Origin: Gammaproteobacteria bacterium
GTDB taxonomy: Bacteria; Pseudomonadota; Gammaproteobacteria; Chromatiales; Chromatiaceae
Length of the DNA: 64,000 bases
Assembly (NCBI GenBank): GCA_021773975.1
Contig: JAJFJN010000037.1
Location: 1-64,000, forward strand
Direction: 5' to 3'
Positions 1-8,974 of the stretch are shown here, piece after piece. The notes below the pieces were generated by a model. It saw only the letters and a program-made list of their open reading frames with translations. It was not told where the DNA came from and did no database searches. Made by a program: the position numbers and the translations under genes. Numbering within the stretch: the first letter of the stretch is position 1; each line of letters opens with the position of its first letter.

Positions 1-141
1 TTTCAGGCCGTACTCAGTGATGGCAAAGGCAAGGTAAAACGTTTTACCACCCCCACCCGGCTCTATTTCGATAAAAACGGCCTGTTTTACGTGGTCGAGA
101 TGTTCGCCAACCGCATCAGTGTTTACCGTATAAAATCATGA
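1..141 (+). CDS. C-terminal end of an NHL-repeat-like protein (partial)
   Basis: An open frame enters from the left edge and stops at TGA 139-141. The last 46 residues include T-R-L-Y-F-D-K-N-G-L-F-Y-V-V-E and end N-R-I-S-V-Y-R-I-K-S. This has the pattern of an NHL or six-bladed propeller strand ('D..G.lYV.e..N.RI.vf'). Its stop overlaps the ATG of the multihaem cytochrome (ATGA), so the two are probably translationally coupled. NHL-type proteins are often found beside large extracellular c-type cytochromes. Only the tail is visible, so the family call is tentative. Confidence 0.5.
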   Translation, partial: FQAVLSDGKGKVKRFTTPTRLYFDKNGLFYVVEMFANRISVYRIKS

Positions 142-3100
142 CGCAGCTGCGATTGATTTGGCTTTGCTCTCTGTTGGCGGTGCTTCTTGCACCCACCATC
201 TCATGGTCGGCACCTGAAGGTGGCGGGAACTCCTCTAAAGAGTGTTCTATGTGTCACTTTCGCTGGATGGAGGATTTTCTTGAGGATAAAGGGCAGAACT
301 ATCTACTAGAGATCCCCGAAGAACGCGCCGTCTCAAAGGAGATGATGTGCTACAGCTGCCACGATGGTTCCATTGCCGACTCCCGTTTCCGTGTATGGGA
401 AACCAATAAACACAAGGCGGGGGTCGTGCCTTCTTTAAACGTCACCATCCCCGAAGAGTATCCATTAGATCTCGATGGCAAAATGCAGTGCGTCACCTGC
501 CACTCTGCACACGGTGTGGATACCCGCATCACCATGGATTCAGCCATATTCCTGCGTGAACCCAATATTGGCTCATCCATGTGCCAGAGATGTCACAAAG
601 GTAAAAATACAGGGCCAACAAAAGGCAGCCATCCCATTGATGTTGAATTTCAAGAGTTCCCTGACGAAATAATCCAATCTGGCGGAAAAAAAGGTGCGAA
701 TAACACGGTTATCTGCGAGTCCTGCCACGCTGCACATGGTAGTACTAACGATGATTTTCTGATTATCCCAAACAGTGAAGCATCCCTCTCCCAATCCATG
801 TTATGCGAGGCATGCCATGGTGTCACACCCGACCTGACAAGTGACAAAGCACTGCGCCGCCACTCCCACCCAGTGGATATGGAGCTACCCAAAGAGGCCG
901 ATCTACCTGAAACATGGGACAACGGCGAGAAGCCACATCTGGGACAAGGCAAGTACGTTAACTGCCGTACCTGCCACTCCCCACACAATGGCATTGATGA
1001 CAATCATCTATTGGTACAACAGGCAGGAGGAGACCCGCTCTGCCTCACCTGTCACACCTCAAAAGAGTCCATCTATTACACTCGACATGACATCAGTGAA
1101 CAATTTCCAGATGATGCAAATTCAGCCGGTGTAAAAACAGCGGATAAGGGGGCATGCAATGCCTGCCACTTTATGCACAAAGGACAAGGACCAAAGATGT
1201 GGGCAAGAGAGCCAATCAAAGGCTCAATTGATGAGATGTGCATAAGCTGTCACAACGAAAAAGGCACCGCAAAAGAGGCACTGATAGGGGATAAAACACA
1301 CCCTGTCGGGGGCACGCTCAACGATGCACCTGAATCCCTCCCTCTCTTTTCAGGAGACGGCAAAAAATCCAAATATGGCGAGGTAAGGTGCGCCACTTGT
1401 CATGATGTCCATCGCTGGAGTCCTACCTCCAACAATCCCGGCCACCGAGAAGTACCTGGGGATGGAAACAACAGCTTCTTACGCCGATCGGTTACCACAG
1501 GAAATCTTTGCCAAACATGCCATACAACTCAAGCAGCCATTGCTGACACCAAACATGACCTAAGACTGGCTGCACCTGATGAAAAGAACTTCAAGGACCA
1601 AAGCCTCAAGGAGACCGGCGTCTGCGGTGCCTGCCACACCCCACATAATGCCAACCGAGATAAGCTATGGGCCAGAGATACAGGTGCTGGAGTTGAGCTC
1701 ATTGAACGCACCTGTAACAGCTGCCATAAAAAAGGCGGACTAGCCGAAGATAAAACCACTGGCAAAGAGAGCCACCCCCTACAGCTGCACGTTGATAATA
1801 TGGATCCAGCTGCAAAAGATATCATACCGCTCTTCGCCAAAGGCGGGATTAAAAGCGCTGATGGTTTTGTCAGCTGCGCTTCCTGCCATAACGTCCATCA
1901 GTGGGACCCCTCAACCACAAAAGCCCCCGGAAATATGAAGGTAGAGGGTGATCGCATGAACAGCTTTCTGCGCCTGCCTAATGATGACTCTGCCAAACTC
2001 TGCTCCTCCTGCCACCAACAGAACATTAACATTGTAGGCACAGACCACGATCTAAGCATTACAGCGCCCAACGAACGCAACATGGAGCAACAAACAGTCG
2101 CTGAAGGCGGTGTCTGTAGTGCCTGCCACGTCGTGCACAATGCCTGGGGTAACGGCTTATGGAGCCGCAGTGTCGGGCTTGGCGAAAACCGCAATGAAGC
2201 ACGTTGCAGCGGCTGCCATTGGCGCAGAAAATCCGCTGCAAAAAAGACTCTGCGCGGCCCCAACCACCCTATGAACAAACGTGTGGATGAAGCAAAGGCA
2301 TCAATGCAGGGTGAAACCGCATCCTTCTACACACTTGACGACAACACCAAGGCTGGCTATATCTATGACAGTGAAGCCAAGGTTAAAACTGAATTCCCAC
2401 TGTTTGCACGGGACGGCTTCCGCACACCAAACGGCGATATCAGCTGCCCAACCTGCCATAATGTTCACGTCTGGAATCCTGAAAAAGCAGGCCCAGGGTC
2501 AGGCGAAAAGGATCAAGAGGGTGATGGCAGCAATAGCTTCCTAAGAAAATCCAATCTACCCAATTCACAGCTCTGCACAACATGCCACACACGGAAAGCC
2601 TTCGTCCAAGGCACCGATCATGACATGTCCATCGCTGCACCTGGGAGTAGAAACAGGCTTAAACAAACCGTTGCCCAAAGCGGCATGTGCAGTGCCTGTC
2701 ATCTACCTCACGGTGCACAAAAAGATGGCTACCAACTCTGGGGACGCAATCCAGGTAAAGGCAGCGAGCTCAAACAGGAGCGTCTATGCCTGGCCTGCCA
2801 TGCTGAAAATGAAGTCGGCGACAACAAAATTGTGGCTAATTTTATTCACCCAAGAGAAGTCATAGCTTCTGAAGCACGCAAGGTTGGTAGCAAACAGTAC
2901 GCCCCGCTTTTTGACAAAGATGGCAATAAATTACAGGCTGGCATCATTACCTGCTCAACCTGTCACGAACCACATATCTGGGAGCCTAATAAAGATAAAG
3001 CAGGACCGGGCAAGCGCACAGAAGGCACTAACAGAAACAGCTTTTTACGCTTTAAAAGCTCAAAGAATATCTGCCGTAATTGTCATGGAATAGACAGCCT

Positions 3101-3194
3101 ACAAAAGTTTAAATATTTTCATTCAGCCCGCTCAAGAAAAAACGGGATCAAAGAGTCTAGGAAATCAAGGCCCAAGGGACTCATTGGGCGATAA
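138..3194 (+). CDS. 24-haem secreted cytochrome c with four tetrahaem repeats
   Basis: This 1018-residue protein begins with a Sec-type signal peptide (residues 1 to about 24, ending S-W-S-A). I count 24 CXXCH haem-binding motifs, many in the paired spacing of the doubled-CXXCH cytochrome family. Eight motifs lie in the first 310 residues. The other 16 fall into four successive tetrahaem modules starting near residues 339, 495, 658 and 850. Each module has the order C-x-A-C-H, C-x-x-C-H, C-x-T/S-C-H-x-V/P-H-x-W, then 'NSFLR' and a final CXXCH. It should be periplasmic or extracellular and act as an electron conduit; the redox partner is unknown. It overlaps the upstream NHL-like gene by 4 bases. 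The C-terminus is Lys/Arg-rich with no membrane anchor. Haem number and export are strongly supported; the pathway is inferred. Confidence 0.9.
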   Translation: MTQLRLIWLCSLLAVLLAPTISWSAPEGGGNSSKECSMCHFRWMEDFLEDKGQNYLLEIPEERAVSKEMMCYSCHDGSIADSRFRVWETNKHKAGVVPSLNVTIPEEYPLDLDGKMQCVTCHSAHGVDTRITMDSAIFLREPNIGSSMCQRCHKGKNTGPTKGSHPIDVEFQEFPDEIIQSGGKKGANNTVICESCHAAHGSTNDDFLIIPNSEASLSQSMLCEACHGVTPDLTSDKALRRHSHPVDMELPKEADLPETWDNGEKPHLGQGKYVNCRTCHSPHNGIDDNHLLVQQAGGDPLCLTCHTSKESIYYTRHDISEQFPDDANSAGVKTADKGACNACHFMHKGQGPKMWAREPIKGSIDEMCISCHNEKGTAKEALIGDKTHPVGGTLNDAPESLPLFSGDGKKSKYGEVRCATCHDVHRWSPTSNNPGHREVPGDGNNSFLRRSVTTGNLCQTCHTTQAAIADTKHDLRLAAPDEKNFKDQSLKETGVCGACHTPHNANRDKLWARDTGAGVELIERTCNSCHKKGGLAEDKTTGKESHPLQLHVDNMDPAAKDIIPLFAKGGIKSADGFVSCASCHNVHQWDPSTTKAPGNMKVEGDRMNSFLRLPNDDSAKLCSSCHQQNINIVGTDHDLSITAPNERNMEQQTVAEGGVCSACHVVHNAWGNGLWSRSVGLGENRNEARCSGCHWRRKSAAKKTLRGPNHPMNKRVDEAKASMQGETASFYTLDDNTKAGYIYDSEAKVKTEFPLFARDGFRTPNGDISCPTCHNVHVWNPEKAGPGSGEKDQEGDGSNSFLRKSNLPNSQLCTTCHTRKAFVQGTDHDMSIAAPGSRNRLKQTVAQSGMCSACHLPHGAQKDGYQLWGRNPGKGSELKQERLCLACHAENEVGDNKIVANFIHPREVIASEARKVGSKQYAPLFDKDGNKLQAGIITCSTCHEPHIWEPNKDKAGPGKRTEGTNRNSFLRFKSSKNICRNCHGIDSLQKFKYFHSARSRKNGIKESRKSRPKGLIGR

Positions 3195-3250
3195 AGGTTT
3201 TACATCAAAAACACAGACTGAATTTACTACTGCTCAGCAACGGAATAGCC

Positions 3251-3715
3251 ATGAAGCCAATAACCATTGTATTAATCACACTCTTATCTCTCTTTTTTAT
3301 CGCTACAGAAGCCCAGGCGACCAGTAATAATAAAGAGAAGCAACGGATTGTCACTCACATCCCAAAGGCAGCCAAAGAGCATGACATTGCCCTTATCACT
3401 AAGTTTATGGATCTCATCCTCAAAGGCGACGAATCTGGCGCCCGCTATCTGGCAACGGATGGCGGTGATGATGACACGGGAGCACATACCAACTACTCCA
3501 GCGAAAAAATTTCCCGACTCAATATATTTAATAACCCAAAAGCAAAAATTGATGCCATCTACTACTATCAAGACATCATTACAGAGTTCAAACACCTGCG
3601 TTACTACTTTGTGATTTATGAGAATGGCCAGCACCGATACCCTCAAGTCATGAAGATTGAAATGGTTAACTACGATGACCTCTTTTACCTAAACCGCTTT
3701 TGGGCACCACGATAG
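3251..3715 (+). CDS. small secreted protein of unknown function
   Basis: The 154-residue product has a clear signal peptide (M-K-P-I-T-I-V-L then a hydrophobic core, cleavage after about A-Q-A). The mature part is polar and rich in Tyr and Asp, with 'YYYQDIITEFKHLRYYFVIYENG' type spacing in the second half. I recognise no domain. It starts 56 bp after the 24-haem cytochrome on the same strand with no strong terminator between them, so it may be an accessory of that operon. It has no cysteine, so it is not itself a haem protein. Confidence 0.7.
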   Translation: MKPITIVLITLLSLFFIATEAQATSNNKEKQRIVTHIPKAAKEHDIALITKFMDLILKGDESGARYLATDGGDDDTGAHTNYSSEKISRLNIFNNPKAKIDAIYYYQDIITEFKHLRYYFVIYENGQHRYPQVMKIEMVNYDDLFYLNRFWAPR

Positions 3716-3793
3716 GTATACCCTATTCAACCACCACAAAAAGCATATTTTTTAGGAGCCGTTATACTTTCTGGATGACGATAGGGATGAACA

Positions 3794-4270
3794 ATGACTA
3801 AAAAAGTGCCGACCTCCACCATCCTGGTGCCAGTGGATTTCTCATCTCACTCAAAAGAGGCGCTACTATTTGCCGCTGAGCTAGCAGCTCGTCTCTCAGC
3901 GCCCTTAATAATACTCCACGTAATACACGACCCTGGTGAATCACCTGGTTATTACTCCCAAAAAGACCCCGAACACCCTCATAAAATTGCAGATGTTGCA
4001 GCCGAAATGATGGCAGAATTCATCGCCAGAATAACCAAAGAAAACCCAGAGTTGAATAGTATCCCACAGGCAAAAATCAAACTGGTCAGCGGATTGCCAG
4101 TCACCCGAATATTAGAGATGGCAGAATATTACAATCCCCAGATGGTTGTAATGGGCAGCAAAGGACGAACTGGGCTGGCTCACCTGCTACTCGGTTCCAA
4201 GGCCGAACAAGTGGTACGTCTCTGCCCCTCCCCAGTTACCATCATCAAGATGACAGAAAGCAAAGGCTAA
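3794..4270 (+). CDS. universal stress protein (UspA family)
   Basis: This is a single 158-residue Usp domain. It starts S-T-I-L-V-P-V-D-F-S, the family's first strand and Asp. It ends with the ATP-binding signature G-x2-G-x9-G-S (G-S-K-G-R-T-G-L-A-H-L-L-L-G-S) followed by V-V-R-L-C-P-S-P-V-T-I-I-K. The motif marks the nucleotide-binding subclass. It is expected to be a cytoplasmic stress protein, probably dimeric. It ends 4 bp before the Na/Pi symporter gene, so the two are very likely cotranscribed. The ligand and physiological trigger are not readable from sequence. Confidence 0.92.
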   Translation: MTKKVPTSTILVPVDFSSHSKEALLFAAELAARLSAPLIILHVIHDPGESPGYYSQKDPEHPHKIADVAAEMMAEFIARITKENPELNSIPQAKIKLVSGLPVTRILEMAEYYNPQMVVMGSKGRTGLAHLLLGSKAEQVVRLCPSPVTIIKMTESKG

Positions 4271-4274
4271 CTGC

Positions 4275-5948
4275 ATGTCTTGGGGAGCAATGGGCATTCA
4301 GTTACTTGGAGGGCTGGCTCTTTTTCTATTTGGCATGGAGCAGATGGCCTCATCCCTAAAAGCAGTGGCAGGAAAGGGAATGAAGGGCATTCTAGCCCGA
4401 CTCACAGCCAACCGCTTTATGGGTGCTATAACCGGGGCATTTATTACTGCAGTCATCCAGTCATCCTCTGTTACTACAATACTGATAGTGGGATTTATTA
4501 GTGCAGGGCTAATCTCTTTTTCACAATCAATCTGCATCATTATGGGCGCCAATATAGGCACCACCATCACCGCCCAGATTATCGCCTTCAAGATTACCGA
4601 TGCCTCCATGCTCATGATAGCCATCGGCTTTAGCATGCTATTTTTCATAAAGCAGGAGAAGATCAAACTCTATGGTGGCATATTAATGGGACTGGGCATG
4701 GTCTTTTTTGGCATGACGATTATGAGTCAAGCCATGGAGCCACTTCGCAACTACCCTCCCTTTCTCAACCTCATGATGCAGATGAGCAGCCCACTAATTA
4801 GCATCCTGATTGCCGCTGCTTTTACTGGCTTGGTTCAATCCTCATCTGCCACTACGGGCATCATTATTGTCATGGCAACCCAGGGGTTTATCTCCCTACC
4901 CACAGGCATTGCACTTGCCTTTGGTGCCAATGTTGGCACCTGTATCACTGCCTTCCTGGCCTCCATAGGCAAGCCTCGTGAAGCAGTTCGTGCCGCTGTT
5001 GTGCACATTCTCTTTAATATCTTTGGCGTACTATTATGGCTTGGCTTTATCGACCAGCTGGCACAATTTGTCAGCTGGTTCTCTCCCAGCTATGAGATGC
5101 TCACTGGTGCTGCCAAAATGGCAGCAGAAACACCACGTCAAATTGCTAACGCCCACACACTATTCAATATTGCCAACACCCTAATATTTATTGGTTTCAC
5201 CAGCCAATTCGCGCGTTTGGTGGAGAGGCTCATACCCGATAGCCCCATGGAAGAGAGCATATCCACAGCACCTAAATTTCTTAATGAAGAGCTCATCAGC
5301 ACCCCATCTCTAGCACTCGACCGCACCCGCCTTGAGATCGGACAAATGGGTGAGCAAGTGAAAACAATGCTAGCGCAGGTCATGCCTACCATCCTCTCTG
5401 GCAGCCGCGTCTCACTCAATCAAATTGCTGCAATGGATGATGCCGTAGACATCACCTATAGAAACGTTATTACTTACCTTGGGCAGATTAGTAAGCAATC
5501 ACTAACCAATGATCAGAACCATGAATTTACAGCCTTCATGGGGGCGGCCAATAATCTAGAATATATTGGTGACATCATTGAGACTGACCTGGTAGAACTA
5601 GGCCACAAACGCCTGGATGAAGATGTAACCATCAGCCAAAACACCCAGGAGGTGCTCATCAACCTGCACGAGACCGTCTCAAAAGCAGTAGACCTGGCCA
5701 TTCAGGCAGCAATAGAGAACGATCATGAAGCCGCTCAGCAAGTCATAACCATGAAGGCCAGCATCAACCGTCAAGCTGATGCCGCTGCACTCTACGAAGC
5801 TAAACGACTCGTCGCTGAAGAGCCTAAACGCCTCCAGGCCTACACCATCGAAATGGATGCGATCGAGAAGCTAAAACGTATCTACTATTTTGCTAAACGT
5901 ATCGCCAAAACCAGCACACTTGACAAAAAACCTCAGCATTGTGACTAA
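4275..5948 (+). CDS. Na+/phosphate symporter with C-terminal PhoU-like domain (NptA/YjbB type)
   Basis: The 557-residue membrane protein has the inverted-repeat Na/Pi cotransporter fold. The paired QSSS signatures are both present ('VIQSSSVTT' in the first repeat and 'LVQSSSATTG' in the second), each followed by further hydrophobic helices. Residues from about 340 onward form a soluble helical PhoU-like region. It should move inorganic phosphate across the inner membrane with Na+; in YjbB-type proteins export has been proposed, so direction is uncertain. It follows uspA by 4 bp and is followed after 73 bp by phoB, so it sits in a phosphate-response setting. No Pho box was seen before uspA. 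Confidence 0.9.
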   Translation: MSWGAMGIQLLGGLALFLFGMEQMASSLKAVAGKGMKGILARLTANRFMGAITGAFITAVIQSSSVTTILIVGFISAGLISFSQSICIIMGANIGTTITAQIIAFKITDASMLMIAIGFSMLFFIKQEKIKLYGGILMGLGMVFFGMTIMSQAMEPLRNYPPFLNLMMQMSSPLISILIAAAFTGLVQSSSATTGIIIVMATQGFISLPTGIALAFGANVGTCITAFLASIGKPREAVRAAVVHILFNIFGVLLWLGFIDQLAQFVSWFSPSYEMLTGAAKMAAETPRQIANAHTLFNIANTLIFIGFTSQFARLVERLIPDSPMEESISTAPKFLNEELISTPSLALDRTRLEIGQMGEQVKTMLAQVMPTILSGSRVSLNQIAAMDDAVDITYRNVITYLGQISKQSLTNDQNHEFTAFMGAANNLEYIGDIIETDLVELGHKRLDEDVTISQNTQEVLINLHETVSKAVDLAIQAAIENDHEAAQQVITMKASINRQADAAALYEAKRLVAEEPKRLQAYTIEMDAIEKLKRIYYFAKRIAKTSTLDKKPQHCD

Positions 5949-5950
5949 CA

Positions 5951-5987
5951 TTGTCATATGTCTGAAACATAACTAGGGTGTAATAAT
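5951..5987 (+). promoter_or_regulatory. putative Pho box and -10 element for phoB
   Basis: Two 7-bp half-sites, TTGTCAT (5951-5957) and CTGAAAC (5962-5968), are spaced 11 bp apart as in PhoB operators (CTGTCAT-N4-CTGTCAT). A -10-like TAATAAT lies at 5981-5987, about 12 bp after the box, as in PhoB-activated promoters where the box replaces the -35. This suggests phoB autoregulation. Confidence 0.6.
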
Positions 5988-6021
5988 AAGTTCCACAATA
6001 TATGAATATGCACACAACATA

Positions 6022-6714
6022 ATGACCACCCCGACTATTCTTATCGTCGAAGATGAATCTGCTGTACGGCAGATGTTACGCTTTGCACTCCAACAGCAAG
6101 ACCTCAATATAATAGAAGCTGTAGAGACGATCAAAGCCGAACAACTGATCTCTCAAAACCCACCTGACCTAATCCTACTGGACTGGATGCTGCCAGGAAA
6201 AAGCGGTATTGAATTCGCTCGCCAACTCAAGCGCAACCCTGACACACAGAATATCCCCATTATCATGCTCACCGCACGAGGTGAAGAGAATGACAAGGTA
6301 CAAGGCTTAGAAAGCGGCGCAGATGACTACATCACCAAACCCTTCTCAACACGCGAATTGATAGCCCGTATCCGTGTCATTCTACGTCGTACTACACCCA
6401 TCACGAATGACGAAAAAATTGAGATGGAAGGGCTATCACTAGATACTGCCACCCACCGCGTGCTGGCTAATAAAAAACCAATCGAACTGGGGCCTACAGA
6501 ATTTCGCCTACTCCACTTCTTCATGACCCACACCGAGCGTGTCTACAATCGCACGCAACTACTGGATCAAGTCTGGGGTAGCAACGTCTACATTGAAGAG
6601 CGCACCGTCGATGTCCACATCCGCCGCCTACGCAAAATACTAGAACCCAGCAAGCACGACTCACTATTACAAACTGTGCGTGGCGCTGGCTACCGTTTTT
6701 CGAGTGGAGAGTAG
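6022..6714 (+). CDS. phoB: phosphate regulon response regulator PhoB
   Basis: A 230-residue OmpR-family regulator. The receiver domain (1-120) has the acidic pair E10-D11, phosphoacceptor D54 in '[10 protein letters not shown]', and the Thr/Lys switch residues in 'MLTARGEE' and 'YITKPFS'. The winged-helix output domain (about 130-228) contains '[14 protein letters not shown]' and '[14 protein letters not shown]', close to PhoB. When phosphorylated it should bind Pho boxes such as those at 5951, 8213 and 10650. No phoR sensor-kinase gene follows: the next gene is an oppositely oriented helicase. The partner kinase must therefore be encoded elsewhere. The family is certain; the PhoB identity is supported by sequence and by the surrounding phosphate genes. 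Confidence 0.9.
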   Translation: MTTPTILIVEDESAVRQMLRFALQQQDLNIIEAVETIKAEQLISQNPPDLILLDWMLPGKSGIEFARQLKRNPDTQNIPIIMLTARGEENDKVQGLESGADDYITKPFSTRELIARIRVILRRTTPITNDEKIEMEGLSLDTATHRVLANKKPIELGPTEFRLLHFFMTHTERVYNRTQLLDQVWGSNVYIEERTVDVHIRRLRKILEPSKHDSLLQTVRGAGYRFSSGE

Positions 6715-6905
6715 CTGATTAATAGCCCTAAAATGGTTAGATCAACAATTCATCCAGATCTACAGGCTTCTGACTAAACACCTTCTTCCCCGTAAACATA
6801 GCTGAATTTCACGCAACTCTGATGCAACCACACCAACCAGATGCGCCAAGATTGCGCTTATTATCCTAACAAAATCAACCGCTCACTTATCCATTTAACC
6901 TTCCG

Positions 6906-8120
6906 TTATTTTTCTCCTTTAATTTTTTGTTTCTTTGGCTTTTTTGGTTTCTTTGGTCGATTAATTAGTTTAGTCAGCGGGACATTATGTGTTGGAACAA
7001 AACCCACCTCAGTTTTGCGTACCAAAGTCTGGTGAATCAAACTCTCAATATCAGAGAGCAGCTTAACCTCATCAGCACTAACCAAAGAGATCGCCTCGCC
7101 CTCTAAACCAGCACGCCCCGTACGCCCAATACGATGAATATAGTTTTCAGAAACCTTGGGCAATTCAAAATTAATCACATGGGGCAGTTCACTGATATCA
7201 ATACCGCGCGCCACGATATCTGTAGCGACTAAAACAGAAACATTGTTTGCCTTAAAATCAGCCAACGCACGGGTACGCGCACCTTGGCTCTTGTTCCCGT
7301 GGATTGCCACTGCACTAACACCATCGCCTGTTAATCGCTGCGTCAGTCGATTTGCATCCTGCTTGGTGTTAACAAATACCAGCAGCTGATTCCATTTATT
7401 ACTACGCACTAGATGACTGAGTAGCGCTATTTTTTTACTCTTATCTACCTCAATAATCCACTGCCGCACACTCTGTGCTGTTGTATTTTGCTGACAAAAT
7501 CCAATCTGCACGGGGTCATTAAGCAGCTCATCAACAAGCCCACGCACCTCATCAGAAAAGGTCGCAGAGAAAAGAAGATTCTGTCGACTCTTTGGTAACA
7601 GAGTAATTATTTTGTGAACATCAGAAATAAAACCCAGATCAAGCATGCGATCCGCTTCATCCAGTACCAGAACTTCCAGCTGAGAAAACCTCAGCGCATT
7701 CTGACGATAGAGATCAAGCAAGCGCCCTGGCGTCGCTACCAGTAGATCCGTCCCCCCGCGTAGCTTCATCATCTGCGGGTTGATCTTTACACCACCAAAA
7801 ACCACCTCTGACTTTACTGAAAGATACTTACCATAAGTTGCAACACTATCCGCAACCTGCACCGCTAACTCACGCGTCGGCACCAGCACAAGTGCACGGA
7901 TATTATTTGCCTTTACCTTCTGACCACCAGAAAGCAGCTGCAACAGTGGCAATGTAAAACCGGCGGTTTTACCTGTACCCGTCTGTGCCGCAGCCATCAG
8001 ATCCCTGCCAGAAAGAACGACAGGAATAGCCTCAACCTGAATAGGATAAGGTGAGGCATAACCCTCTTCATCAACTGCGCGAAGAAGCGGTTCAGAAAGC
8101 CCGAGAGAAGAGAATGACAT
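6906..8120 (-). CDS. rhlE: DEAD-box ATP-dependent RNA helicase, RhlE type
   Basis: A 404-residue DEAD-box helicase with the full motif set. It has the Q-motif region (Y-P-I-Q-V-E-A-I-P), motif I A-Q-T-G-T-G-K-T, Ia 'PTRELA', II D-E-A-D, III S-A-T, V '[12 protein letters not shown]' and [12 protein letters not shown]. The start '[16 protein letters not shown]' is typical of RhlE. The C-terminal tail is a short lysine/proline-rich basic stretch that could bind RNA non-specifically. It should unwind structured RNA in ribosome maturation or mRNA turnover. It is divergent from the PilZ-like gene and transcribed toward phoB. No frame damage is seen. Confidence 0.93.
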   Translation of the reverse strand: MSFSSLGLSEPLLRAVDEEGYASPYPIQVEAIPVVLSGRDLMAAAQTGTGKTAGFTLPLLQLLSGGQKVKANNIRALVLVPTRELAVQVADSVATYGKYLSVKSEVVFGGVKINPQMMKLRGGTDLLVATPGRLLDLYRQNALRFSQLEVLVLDEADRMLDLGFISDVHKIITLLPKSRQNLLFSATFSDEVRGLVDELLNDPVQIGFCQQNTTAQSVRQWIIEVDKSKKIALLSHLVRSNKWNQLLVFVNTKQDANRLTQRLTGDGVSAVAIHGNKSQGARTRALADFKANNVSVLVATDIVARGIDISELPHVINFELPKVSENYIHRIGRTGRAGLEGEAISLVSADEVKLLSDIESLIHQTLVRKTEVGFVPTHNVPLTKLINRPKKPKKPKKQKIKGEK

Positions 8121-8212
8121 AGGGTATTTTAATTACCGACAGATACAAATCATGATACTAGCAACTCAATTATACGCGACTACAGATACCACCCAACTCA
8201 CCGTCAAACAAT

Positions 8213-8259
8213 CTTTAACAAAACTGTCATTAAACTGAAACCAGCCGGTCATCTATTAG
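8213..8259 (+). promoter_or_regulatory. putative triple Pho box and -10 upstream of the PilZ-like gene
   Basis: Three half-sites in 11-bp register are visible: CTTTAAC (8213-8219), CTGTCAT (8224-8230) and CTGAAAC (8235-8241). A TATTAG -10-like element lies at 8254-8259, the same distance from the box as at the phoB promoter. Orientation matches the gene at 8305. Confidence 0.62.
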
Positions 8260-8304
8260 CACCACAATATCAGGCGTAGAGAATAAATTAATTGGAGAAA
8301 AACA

Positions 8305-8760
8305 GTGAATCTACGCAACAAACAACCACACAAAACGAGCATCTTAGTACAAGTAAATTACGGGAGGCGGCGCTGCTTTCATACACAAGCCAACTCTATA
8401 TCAGCAAACGGTATGTTTCTCTCAACACGCACGCTCAGCCTACCCATTAACAGCAACATAAGTCTAAAATTTTCTATCGACAACAGCTGTTATGAAATAC
8501 CTGCTATCGTTACAGGAGACTGCTCTGATGGAATCTATGTCGGTTTCCACAGACTTCAACCCGATGCCTATGACTCTTTTTGCAAGCAAAATAACCCACA
8601 AGAGCATACTTCACCCCCTGCATTCTCTCCCGAGTCCGTGATAACTGTCCCTAAGTGGAAAAAACAAAACAGGCAGGAACCACTGAATAGCAACAAAAAA
8701 ATCCCAATCTATTCATTAAAAAGTTCAACGGGCCAGCACCTCAATTTAATAGATCGCTAG
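8305..8760 (+). CDS. PilZ-like domain protein (putative c-di-GMP receptor)
   Basis: A 151-residue soluble protein starting at GTG 8305, with a GGAG ribosome site about 10 bp upstream. Residues about 10-95 look like a PilZ domain. There is an arginine cluster R21-R22-R23, then S-I-S-A-N-G-M-F-L matching the [DN]xSxxG motif with Ser in the first position, then alternating strands ending 'IYVGFHRL'. The Arg cluster lies closer to SxSxxG than the usual RxxxR spacing, so c-di-GMP binding is plausible but not assured. The last 55 residues are Pro/Lys/Asn-rich and probably disordered. The upstream Pho boxes suggest induction under phosphate limitation. Confidence 0.65.
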   Translation: MNLRNKQPHKTSILVQVNYGRRRCFHTQANSISANGMFLSTRTLSLPINSNISLKFSIDNSCYEIPAIVTGDCSDGIYVGFHRLQPDAYDSFCKQNNPQEHTSPPAFSPESVITVPKWKKQNRQEPLNSNKKIPIYSLKSSTGQHLNLIDR

Positions 8761-8794
8761 TTTTGCTGGCTATTAAAAACAATAGATAGCAAAA
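8761..8794. terminator. A/T-rich hairpin after the PilZ-like gene
   Basis: An imperfect inverted repeat (TTTTGCTGGCTATT at 8761-8774 pairing with AATAGATAGCAAAA at 8781-8794, two mismatches) begins directly after the stop codon. It ends in an A-run and could terminate transcription on either strand. It is weak because the stem is A/T-rich. Confidence 0.35.
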
Positions 8795-8974
8795 AGAGGT
8801 ACACTAACGGGCTTAGCTTTACCCTAGATCCAACAGAAGAGAATTGCCAATGCTTAAATCCAATTATGCATTTACAAAACACCCTTGAATCACCATAAAC
8901 ACCCAGCAATAAGATACATACCATCACATCAACCTGCTTGCCATGGCGCTATCTAACAACAAGCAAAGAGCTAA

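Noticed and set aside
6841-7035. Plus-strand open frame over the end of the helicase gene
   Set aside because: It is antisense to the Lys/Pro-rich helicase tail, giving Phe-rich nonsense; the helicase frame is clearly real.
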